A stretch of 5,784 bases of DNA from Alistipes sp. (lineage in GTDB: Bacteria; Bacteroidota; Bacteroidia; Bacteroidales; Rikenellaceae), in assembly GCA_031285485.1 (NCBI GenBank), contig JAITWC010000110.1, positions 1-5,784 of the forward strand. Direction: 5' to 3'. Shown piece by piece: positions 1 through 5,784 of this stretch (positions are counted from its first letter, which is position 1; the number at the start of each line of letters is the position of its first letter). A program made the translations under genes and the position numbers. The notes beneath the pieces were generated by a model, which did not search any database, was not told the DNA's origin, and saw only the letters and a list, made by a program, of their open reading frames with translations.

Positions 1-206
1 GCGGCGCTGTCGGCGTCGAGCACCGTGAGGGTCATGGTCTCCTTCGATATCACCAGCATGGCCGCCCTGCCGGATGGGGCGGCCACGGTACGGATCACCG
101 GGCCGGCGGCGGCGGCGGCCCGCTCGACACACCGGCCGGAAACAAAGCACACACAAAACAGGGCGACGACCGTGGAACCGAGTCTCGGCATGCGCCTCCA
201 ACTCAT
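1..206 (-). CDS. Exported protein, probable L,D-transpeptidase (YkuD-type), N-terminal fragment
   Basis: This is the first 68 codons of a gene that continues past the left edge. It opens with a signal-peptide-like segment: a basic start (MSWRRMPRLG), then a hydrophobic stretch (STVVALFCVCFVSG), then an alanine run. The next visible segment, AMLVISKETMTLTVLD (about residues 48-63), resembles the opening strand of Bacteroidota L,D-transpeptidase (YkuD) domains, in which a phrase like 'LVISK..M.L.V.D' starts the fold. The catalytic HxxxxxxS/CHG motif would lie outside the window, so the family call is tentative. If right, the enzyme cross-links peptidoglycan or attaches proteins to it in the periplasm. 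The start is the ATG at 206; a second ATG at 191 would shorten the signal by five residues. It lies 44 bases after the aldo/keto reductase stop, with no promoter or terminator seen between, so it may be read through from that gene. Five GCC codons in a row encode the alanine run. Confidence 0.55.
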   Translation of the reverse strand, partial: MSWRRMPRLGSTVVALFCVCFVSGRCVERAAAAAGPVIRTVAAPSGRAAMLVISKETMTLTVLDADSA

Positions 207-250
207 TCCGATCGGCCGTCGCCCCGGCAGCGTCAAACCCGCGCCCGAGA

Positions 251-1630
251 TCAAAACGCGAGTTTTTGTCGCAGTTTTTCGGCGTAGGCGTCCACCTTTG
301 CCATCTCGACAGGTATCTTGATCCCCTGCGGACACTTGGGCATGCACTGCTCGCAGTTGATGCAACGATCCGCCTGGCGCAGTTTCGACACGCTCCGGTC
401 GTAACCCACGAGAAACGCCCTCCGCGCCTTGTTGTAGTTGTCGTCGTCGGACGAGGTCAGCATTTGACCCGCGCTGACGCACTTGTTGTAGTGGGCAAAT
501 ATCTGCGGTATGTCGAGACCGTAAGGGCACGGCATACAGTATTCGCACGTGGTGCACTGAATGTAGTCGGCGTTTGCCAGAATATCGGTCACGTCGTCCA
601 GCACGGCGTACTCCGCATCGTTCATCGGGGTGAAGGGGGCGAAAGTGCGCAGATTCTCCTGAAGGTGCTCCATGTACACCATGCCCGACAGAACGGTCAG
701 CACTCCGGGAGGGGTGCCGGCAAATCGGAAGGCCCACTTGGCGGCGGTGTCCCCGGGGTGCATGTTGTTCATCATGGCGAGCGCCTGTTCGGGCACCCTC
801 GCGAGACGTCCCCCGAGCAGCGGTTCCATGATGACGACGGCCACGTTCTTTTTGACGAGTTCGTTGTAGAGGTATTCGGCGGCGATGCTGGCGCCGATGG
901 GAATCGTCCAGTCCTGATAGTTGAGCTGTATCTGGCAGAAGTCCCACTTGATGTCGCGGAAATTGAGGATGTAGTCGAACACCTCCTTGCGGCCGTGGAA
1001 CGACCAGCCGAGGTTGCGGATCCGTCCGGCGGCCCGCTCCTCAAGCAGAAAGTCGAGGAATCCGCTGTCGACGAACCTCTGGTGGAAACCTTCGAGGTCG
1101 CCTCCGAGGCTGTGCAGCAGATAGTAGTCGATGCAGTCGACCTGCATCTCCGACATCGACCGGCGGAACATGTTCTTGCAGCCTTCCAAGTCGAACGGGC
1201 CGCCGAAGTTCGACGCCTTTGTGGCGATGAACCATTTGTCTCTCGGGTGCCGCGCGAGGGCAATCCCGGTTGCCCTCTCCGACCAGCCGCGGATGTATGC
1301 CGGGGCGGTGTCGAAGTAGTTCACGCCGTGGGCGATGGCGGTGTCGACGAGCTGGTTGACCGTCTCCTGGTCGATCTCCTGCCTGCCGTCGGCCCCGGTG
1401 TGTACCGGCCAGCGCATGCAGCCGTAGCCCAGCAGCGACACCCTGTCGCCCGTGTTGGGGTTGGTGCGATACTCCATCTTGTCGGTGGGGATATCGCCGA
1501 GGGCGCCTCCCGTGGCCGAGGGTTTATTACCGGCCGGACGGCATCCTGCCAGCGCGGCGGCCGACAGAACCGCTCCCGTTCCCGCAACCTTCAAAAAATC
1601 CCTGCGTGTAATATCCTTCTTCGTTTCCAT
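251..1630 (-). CDS. Tat-exported aldo/keto reductase lipoprotein with C-terminal ferredoxin domain
   Basis: A 459-residue fusion of an aldo/keto reductase barrel with a ferredoxin-type tail. The N-terminus has a twin-arginine motif (TRRDFLK, residues 8-14), a short hydrophobic segment and a lipobox LAGC ending at Cys30. This predicts export of the folded, cofactor-loaded protein by Tat and lipid anchoring. The residues after Cys30 (RPAGNK) lack the acidic run typical of Bacteroidota surface lipoproteins, so a periplasm-facing location is likelier. The barrel spans about residues 60-330 and retains the catalytic tetrad: Asp107 and Tyr112 (in NYFDTAPAY), Lys138 (ATKAS) and His173 (LLHSL). The tail has two cysteine sets: C359/C362/C365/C368-Pro and C423/C426/C429/C433-Pro, suggesting two [4Fe-4S] clusters. 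Aldo/keto reductases normally reduce aldehydes or ketones with NADPH; the true donor and substrate here are unknown. It starts 20 bases after the NapH/NapG-like gene, which indicates co-transcription. The AT-rich leader just before the ATG supports this start. Confidence 0.93.
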   Translation of the reverse strand: METKKDITRRDFLKVAGTGAVLSAAALAGCRPAGNKPSATGGALGDIPTDKMEYRTNPNTGDRVSLLGYGCMRWPVHTGADGRQEIDQETVNQLVDTAIAHGVNYFDTAPAYIRGWSERATGIALARHPRDKWFIATKASNFGGPFDLEGCKNMFRRSMSEMQVDCIDYYLLHSLGGDLEGFHQRFVDSGFLDFLLEERAAGRIRNLGWSFHGRKEVFDYILNFRDIKWDFCQIQLNYQDWTIPIGASIAAEYLYNELVKKNVAVVIMEPLLGGRLARVPEQALAMMNNMHPGDTAAKWAFRFAGTPPGVLTVLSGMVYMEHLQENLRTFAPFTPMNDAEYAVLDDVTDILANADYIQCTTCEYCMPCPYGLDIPQIFAHYNKCVSAGQMLTSSDDDNYNKARRAFLVGYDRSVSKLRQADRCINCEQCMPKCPQGIKIPVEMAKVDAYAEKLRQKLAF

Positions 1631-1650
1631 CTTTGACTTTACATTTACAA

Positions 1651-3258
1651 TTAAACAGCGTGATGTGCGACATTACCCTCGACATGGATGGCGCTGAGCG
1701 GCCGGGCGGGACATAGGTTTTCGCATGCGCCGCAGCCTATGCACTTGGTAGGGTCGACCACGGGGGTTTTGAGGATCGGGGTACGCGGACGTCCGCGCGC
1801 CTCGCGTGCGGCCTCCTCGGCGTTGAGGGGCACCATCGAGATCGTCTTGGTGGGACAGTGGCGTTCGCACTCGGTGCAGGCCACGTTGTCGCGCGGTACG
1901 ACGCACAGTTCGCGATTGTAGACGGCGTTGCCCACCGAGATGGCGGTCTTGTCGGCCGGGGTGATCTTTTTGATCGCTCCCGCGGGGCACACCTCGGCGC
2001 ACTCGACGCATTCGGGACGGCAGTAGCCGCGCTCGAAGGTCATCTCGGGTTGCATGAGGATTGCGAGTTTCGACGACGGCACCAGCACGTTGTTGGGACA
2101 AGCGGCGACGCACAGTTGGCACGCCACACAGTGCTGTTTCATGTTTCGCGCGCCTTCCGAACCCGGAGGCGTGACGGGGATTGCGCGTTCGGGGCGGATC
2201 TTATCTTCGAGTTCGGCGAGTCCGCCGTCGACCTTCAGCAATATCCTCTCCACCTGTTGCGCCTTCACGGCGGCGGGGGATGCGGCCGCGGCAAGGGCGG
2301 CCACGGTGAAGAAATTGCGGCGGTTCATCCCTTTTTTATTCACTTTGCCCTCGATCCTTTTCTCCTGATCCGACAACCCTTCACCCAGCTCTGCCTCCTG
2401 TTTTTCATTCGTTGTGCCGACACCAACAACGACCGTTTTGCCGGCCTTGTACCGGATGGCGCCGAAGTTACAAGCCTTGAGGCAGTCGAAGCACACCACA
2501 CAGCGCGAACGATCGACAGTGCCCGCTTTCGAGTCGAGACACTCGCTCTTGCACTTCTTTTCGCACAGGCCGCACTTGGTGCATTTCGACTCGTCGATCG
2601 AGACGCGGAACACCGGGGCCGACGACAGCAGTCCGAGGAACGTTCCCACCGGACATACCGAGTTGCAATAGATGCGTCCCTTCCACCACGCCAGCACGGC
2701 GAGGCCCACGAGCCACAGCGCGGCGGCGCCAAGGACAATGCCGCTCTTGACATAAACATCGACCGTGTGGAAGGCATAGCTGTCGGCCCGCTCGGCGAAC
2801 CAGGCCAGTACGTTGTTACCCAGCCTCCACAGCGGCGCGAGGAAGTTCTGCGCGATGCGTCCGAAGCTCCCCCATGGGTCGAGCAGCGACACCGCCACCG
2901 AAATTCCCGCCACGAGCGCCGCCACAAATACGACCAGCAATCCGTAACGCAGCCACGTCACCGGCCGCGAGTGGCGGAATCTCGCCTTCTTTCCCTTGCG
3001 CCGACCCGACAGGTTCGACACCCCGTCCTGCATGATGCCCAAAGGGCAAAGTGTGGAGCAGTAGACGCGCCCGAAAACCACCGTCAGCAACACCACCACT
3101 ATGAGCGCCACGACGTTCACGGCCAGCACCGCCGGCACGAGCTGAACCTTCGCGATCCAACCCAGCCACACATGCAGCGCCCCCGTGAAATCCAATACAA
3201 GCAAGGTCGCAAGGATGAAGACCACCCATGCGACCGCGATTCTGATTTTTCTCAACAT
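1651..3258 (-). CDS. NapH-NapG-like fusion: membrane quinol-oxidising polyferredoxin with internal Tat motif
   Basis: Numbering is from the ATG at 3258 (535 residues). The first half resembles NapH: four membrane segments (about 5-25, 40-62, 102-124, 169-191), two CxxxCP motifs (C67/C71 and C198/C202), then two ferredoxin sets (C226/C229/C232/C236, with an extra C240, and C253/C256/C259/C263). A charged linker (about 283-310) follows. Next comes a second targeting-like segment: MNRRNFF with Arg313-Arg314, an alanine-rich stretch and a possible AVKA cleavage site near 333. The rest resembles NapG, with four sets: C377/C380/C383/C387, C413/C417/C420/C424, C452/C461/C464/C468 and C506/C509/C512/C516. 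Six [4Fe-4S] clusters are possible. NapGH proteins pass electrons from quinol to periplasmic reductases; no nap reductase gene is present here. The reading frame is also open back to an ATG at 3330, which would overlap the CoA-transferase end by 10 bases. I prefer 3258 because 3259-3330 is AT-rich, encodes a non-conserved-looking leader and holds a promoter-like box. Confidence 0.85.
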   Translation of the reverse strand: MLRKIRIAVAWVVFILATLLVLDFTGALHVWLGWIAKVQLVPAVLAVNVVALIVVVLLTVVFGRVYCSTLCPLGIMQDGVSNLSGRRKGKKARFRHSRPVTWLRYGLLVVFVAALVAGISVAVSLLDPWGSFGRIAQNFLAPLWRLGNNVLAWFAERADSYAFHTVDVYVKSGIVLGAAALWLVGLAVLAWWKGRIYCNSVCPVGTFLGLLSSAPVFRVSIDESKCTKCGLCEKKCKSECLDSKAGTVDRSRCVVCFDCLKACNFGAIRYKAGKTVVVGVGTTNEKQEAELGEGLSDQEKRIEGKVNKKGMNRRNFFTVAALAAAASPAAVKAQQVERILLKVDGGLAELEDKIRPERAIPVTPPGSEGARNMKQHCVACQLCVAACPNNVLVPSSKLAILMQPEMTFERGYCRPECVECAEVCPAGAIKKITPADKTAISVGNAVYNRELCVVPRDNVACTECERHCPTKTISMVPLNAEEAAREARGRPRTPILKTPVVDPTKCIGCGACENLCPARPLSAIHVEGNVAHHAV

Positions 3259-3293
3259 ATTACTTGAAACACTTAAATTCCGGTTTGTGGGCG

Positions 3294-3301
3294 TAAAGGT
3301 A
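3294..3301 (-). promoter_or_regulatory. Possible Bacteroidota -7 promoter element before the NapH/NapG-like gene
   Basis: On the minus strand this reads TACCTTTA, one base off the Bacteroidota -7 consensus TAnnTTTG. It sits 35 bases before the preferred ATG at 3258, in an AT-rich gap. No TTTG was found at the expected distance (19-21 bases) upstream, so this is at best half a promoter. If active, it would let the electron-transfer pair be transcribed apart from the CoA-transferase gene. Confidence 0.3.
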
Positions 3302-3320
3302 AAAAAAGATTTTATAAATC
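3301..3320 (-). terminator. Weak terminator-like hairpin with T-run after the CoA-transferase gene
   Basis: Directly after the CoA-transferase TAG, the minus strand reads GATTT-ATA-AAATC, a perfect 5-base inverted repeat with a 3-base loop, followed by seven T. The layout is that of an intrinsic terminator, but the stem is short and almost entirely A-T, so it would be weak. It may only attenuate transcription, be a protein-binding palindrome, or be a chance product of AT-rich sequence. Confidence 0.22.
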
Positions 3321-4604
3321 CTATTGCCATTTACGGGAAAATTCTTCGGCGAGGCCGTTGCGGAAGTCGGGATGTGCGATGGCTGTCAGCGCCTCGGCCC
3401 TCTGTCGCAACGTGCAACCCCTCAGCGAGGCGACCCCGTATTCGGTGACGATGTGGTCGACGTCGCAACGCGAGGTCGTTACCACCGCACCCGGCGAGAA
3501 GTTCGCCACGATCCTCGACACCGTGCCTTTCGCCGCCGTCGAGGGCATGGCGATGATCGACCGGCCGCCGCGCGACATGCGGGCGCCGCGAATGAAGTCG
3601 ACCTGTCCCCCGATGCCGCTGAACTGGCGCCCGGCCACGCTCTCGGCGTTGACCTGGCCGCTCAGATCGACCTCAAGGCACGAATTGATCGACACCAGAT
3701 TGTCGTTCTGCGCTATCACGTTCGGGTCGTTCACCCGGTCGACCGGCAGCATCACCACGTCGGGGTTGTCGGCCACGAAGTCGTACAGCACGCGGCTGCC
3801 CACGAGGAACGTAGCCACGTGCCGGCCCGGCATCAGCGTCTTGCGCCGACCGTTGACAACGCCCGCACGGATAAGTCCCACCGCGCCGTCGGAGAACATT
3901 TCGCTGTGGATTCCCAGGTCTTTTTTGTCGCCAAGGAAACCCAGCACGGCGTCGGGAATTCCCCCTATGCCCAATTGCAGCGTGTCGCCGTCCTTAACCA
4001 GATCGGCGATATGTTGCCCGATGGCGCTCTCCACCGCCGACGATGCGCCCGGAGGCGGGATCTCGGGCAGCGGATCGGCACACGGAACGATGGCGTCGAA
4101 GCGCGAGATGTGGACGGCGTTCTCGCGGCCACCCACGCGCGGCATGCACTCGTTCACCTGGGCCACGATCCGGCGGGCGTTCTCCACTGCCGCCACGTTG
4201 TAGTCGCACGCCACCCCGAGGCTGCAATATCCGTCGGCGTCGGGCGGCGAGACGTTTACCACCGCCACGTCGACCGGAACACGGTCGCCCAGCAGCCCCG
4301 GCACGTCCCTGAAGAACGAGGGGATGAAGTCGGCCAGGCCCGCGTTGACAAGGGAGCGCGACGCCGGCCCCGCGAAGGTCGTGACGTGACGAAAATGCCC
4401 GGAGTATTCGGGCAGCAGGTAGTCGGTGTAGCCCACCGGCAGGACGTGGAATATTTTCAGGTCGGAGAAACGCTCCCTCTGCGCGACGAGTTCGCGAAGT
4501 ATCACCTGGGGGTTTGCGGCGGCGTGGCTGGTGACGATCTGCTCGCCGTCGTTTATCAGTTTCACCGCCCCGGCAGCCGTCATGGTCTTATCGTGGTTTT
4601 TCAT
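3321..4604 (-). CDS. Acetyl-CoA hydrolase/transferase family CoA-transferase (4-hydroxybutyrate CoA-transferase-like)
   Basis: A 427-residue cytoplasmic enzyme, the usual length of the AbfT/Cat2 group and shorter than the roughly 500-residue Cat1-type succinyl-CoA transferases. The family swaps coenzyme A between an acyl-CoA (often acetyl-CoA) and a free acid through a glutamyl-CoA thioester. Visible landmarks are LGIGGIPDAV (211-220), GIHSEMFSDG (231-240) with the probable catalytic Glu235, GIGGQVDF (330-337) and TEYGVA (387-392) near the C-terminus. Both halves of the fold are complete and no key residue is missing. Likely roles are 4-hydroxybutyrate or butyrate metabolism or acetate/succinate CoA exchange; sequence alone does not settle the substrate. 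A strong promoter match lies in the 52-base gap just upstream, and no Shine-Dalgarno site precedes the ATG, as is common in Bacteroidota. The 3' end is followed by a 62-base AT-rich gap before the preferred start of the NapH/NapG-like gene. Confidence 0.9.
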   Translation of the reverse strand: MKNHDKTMTAAGAVKLINDGEQIVTSHAAANPQVILRELVAQRERFSDLKIFHVLPVGYTDYLLPEYSGHFRHVTTFAGPASRSLVNAGLADFIPSFFRDVPGLLGDRVPVDVAVVNVSPPDADGYCSLGVACDYNVAAVENARRIVAQVNECMPRVGGRENAVHISRFDAIVPCADPLPEIPPPGASSAVESAIGQHIADLVKDGDTLQLGIGGIPDAVLGFLGDKKDLGIHSEMFSDGAVGLIRAGVVNGRRKTLMPGRHVATFLVGSRVLYDFVADNPDVVMLPVDRVNDPNVIAQNDNLVSINSCLEVDLSGQVNAESVAGRQFSGIGGQVDFIRGARMSRGGRSIIAMPSTAAKGTVSRIVANFSPGAVVTTSRCDVDHIVTEYGVASLRGCTLRQRAEALTAIAHPDFRNGLAEEFSRKWQ

Positions 4605-4621
4605 GCCGAAAAGTTAGTCGA

Positions 4622-4652
4622 CAAAAATAACGAATTTTTCCATCGATCCAAA
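4622..4652 (-). promoter_or_regulatory. Bacteroidota-type promoter for the CoA-transferase gene
   Basis: The minus strand has TTTG at 4652-4649, a 19-base spacer, then TATTTTTG at 4629-4622. This matches both the -33 (TTTG) and -7 (TAnnTTTG) boxes of the Bacteroidota primary sigma factor at an accepted spacing. Transcription would start a few bases downstream, leaving a leader of only about 10-15 bases before the ATG at 4604. It lies wholly in the gap after the histidine kinase stop, so the CoA-transferase can be expressed separately from the kinase. Confidence 0.65.
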
Positions 4653-4656
4653 AACT

Positions 4657-5742
4657 TCAAAGCTTGCTGAGGGTGAACGAGAAGGTCGTGCCGACGCCGA
4701 GTTCGCTGCGGACGGTGATCGTCTCGCCGTGCGCTTCGAGTATGTGTTTGACGATCGCAAGGCCCAGTCCCGAGCCCCCTTTCTCGCGCGAGCGGCTGAC
4801 GTCGGTGCGGAAGAAACGTTCGAACACCCGCGGCACGTCCTCCTTGTCGATCCCCTCGCCGTTGTCGGCCACCTCGACCATCACCTTGTCGAACATGTCG
4901 ATAAACGAGATGCGCGTCCAGCCGCCGGGCGAGCCGTAACGAATGGAGTTCGAGACGAGGTTCACCACCACCTGCGCGATGTACTTCCGGTCGGCCACCA
5001 CGGTGAGGCCCTCGGGCGTCTTCTCCCTGAACCGTATCCTTATCTTGCGCGCGCGGGCCTCCATGTCGAAGGTGTCGGCGATCTCGCGCGCCAGCTCCAC
5101 CACGTCGAACCGGCTGTACTCCAGGTGCGGTTCGCCCGATTCGAGGCGCGATATCTCGTCGAGCCGCGTCACGACGTCCACTATCCGCTCGGTGCTCTTT
5201 TCGGCCCGTTCGAGGTAGAGGCGGTTGACGCTCTCGTCTTCGAGCGCGCCGTCGAGCAGCGTCGACAGGTAGCCCTGGATGTTGAACACCGGCGTCTTGA
5301 TCTCGTGGGCGAAGTTGCCGAGGTACTCGCGGCGGAAATTTTCCATCTCCTCCAGCCGCTCGATCTCCTGCCGGTTGCTTTCGGCCCATTCGCCGATCTC
5401 GGCGGTGACGGTCTCCAGCAGGTTCTCCTTTTTGAGGTAGATGCCCTCCAGGTCGCGCGTGCGCAGGTTGCGGTCGAACACGATCTGGTAGATGGGTTTC
5501 ATCTTGAAGATGACGAATTTCTTGAGCACGAAGCGCGAGAAGAGATAGGTCACCACGAAAGTGGAGCAGCACACCACCACCACGCCCCACCAGTAGAACT
5601 TCCAGGCCACGGCCACGATGGTCCCCGACACGATCACCACGACGGTCACCGACAGCGCGATCAGCAGCGCGGCGTAGTTGATCGAGCGGATCCGCAGGAT
5701 CTGCTTGTCTTCGAGGAACTTTCTCAGGGCTATCCTGGCCAT
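4657..5742 (-). CDS. Membrane sensor histidine kinase (PhoR/BaeS-like) without a periplasmic sensor domain
   Basis: Numbering is from the ATG at 5742 (361 residues). Two membrane helices (about 21-47 and 51-73) are separated by only a few residues, so there is no room for an extracytoplasmic sensor domain. A charged, probably coiled-coil linker follows (about 100-140). The dimerisation/phosphoacceptor domain has the H-box FAHEIKTP with His146. The ATPase domain is complete: N-box VVVNLVSNSIRYG (Asn261, Asn265), G1 box DNGEGI (293-298), F-box RVFERFF (305-311) and G2 box GGSGLGLAIVKH (322-333). It should autophosphorylate and pass phosphate to a response regulator, which is not in the window and may be upstream, past the right edge. 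The start is uncertain: the frame is open to the window edge, and a GTG at 5763 would add seven residues. I prefer the ATG because GTG starts are uncommon in Bacteroidota. The target genes are unknown; the neighbours are only candidates. Confidence 0.9.
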   Translation of the reverse strand: MARIALRKFLEDKQILRIRSINYAALLIALSVTVVVIVSGTIVAVAWKFYWWGVVVVCCSTFVVTYLFSRFVLKKFVIFKMKPIYQIVFDRNLRTRDLEGIYLKKENLLETVTAEIGEWAESNRQEIERLEEMENFRREYLGNFAHEIKTPVFNIQGYLSTLLDGALEDESVNRLYLERAEKSTERIVDVVTRLDEISRLESGEPHLEYSRFDVVELAREIADTFDMEARARKIRIRFREKTPEGLTVVADRKYIAQVVVNLVSNSIRYGSPGGWTRISFIDMFDKVMVEVADNGEGIDKEDVPRVFERFFRTDVSRSREKGGSGLGLAIVKHILEAHGETITVRSELGVGTTFSFTLSKL

Positions 5743-5784
5743 GTCGTTGGGGTCGTGTGCCACTTGCCGTGGCGTTAAAAATAT

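Noticed and set aside
207..250. Terminator or promoter between the aldo/keto reductase and the probable L,D-transpeptidase gene
   Set aside because: The 44-base gap is GC-rich, has no hairpin followed by a T-run, and has no TAnnTTTG box at a usable distance from a TTTG.
74..1636. A 520-codon open frame on the plus strand opposite the aldo/keto reductase
   Set aside because: Its translation is rich in Arg, His and Val, shows no recognisable domain, and mirrors a gene with clear catalytic and cluster motifs. Long antisense frames are expected opposite GC-rich genes.
1651..3258. Calling this locus a periplasmic nitrate reductase (nap) operon
   Set aside because: The protein resembles NapH and NapG, but there is no NapA, NapB, NapC or NapD here; the neighbouring enzyme is an aldo/keto reductase.
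1858..4670. Two long plus-strand frames (1858-3267 and 3324-4670) opposite the NapH/NapG-like and CoA-transferase genes
   Set aside because: Both have low-complexity, His/Arg-rich translations with no motif, and both lie opposite strongly supported genes.
4601..5590. A 329-codon minus-strand frame overlapping the histidine kinase in another frame
   Set aside because: It is Arg/Gly/Pro-rich with no motif, and is an out-of-frame shadow of the kinase.
4729..5778. A 349-codon plus-strand frame opposite the histidine kinase
   Set aside because: It has a His/Asp/Val-rich translation with no domain, and the minus strand carries all the histidine kinase boxes.
5776..5783. TATTTTTA at the right edge as a -7 promoter box for the histidine kinase
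   Set aside because: It is one base off consensus, and the -33 region lies outside the window, so it cannot be assessed.

Overview
The window carries five protein-coding genes, all on the minus strand, so transcription runs from right to left. The coding DNA is GC-rich, and the short gaps between genes are AT-rich with no clear Shine-Dalgarno sites. One gap holds an exact copy of the Bacteroidota housekeeping promoter (TTTG, 19 bases, TAnnTTTG). Together these point to a GC-rich member of the Bacteroidota, possibly an Alistipes-like gut anaerobe. The genus is a guess.

In order of transcription: (1) a membrane sensor histidine kinase with almost no periplasmic part, whose 5' end lies close to the window edge; (2) a CoA-transferase of the 4-hydroxybutyrate/acetate type with its own promoter; (3) a membrane iron-sulfur protein joining a NapH-like quinol-oxidising half to a NapG-like polyferredoxin half, with a Tat-type twin-arginine segment in the middle; (4) 20 bases further on, a Tat-exported aldo/keto reductase with a lipobox and a C-terminal two-cluster ferredoxin domain; (5) the start of an exported protein, probably an L,D-transpeptidase, which runs off the left edge.

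Genes 3 and 4 look like a functional pair. NapH/NapG proteins move electrons from quinol across the membrane to a periplasmic reductase. Here the neighbouring exported enzyme is an aldo/keto reductase that carries its own Fe-S clusters and would have no NADPH outside the cytoplasm. The inferred system is a quinol-linked periplasmic reductase for an unknown carbonyl substrate. The CoA-transferase fits anaerobic acyl-CoA metabolism, but its own promoter and the AT-rich gap after it leave open whether it belongs with the redox pair. No RNA gene, CRISPR array, insertion sequence or gene-free stretch over 300 bases was seen.
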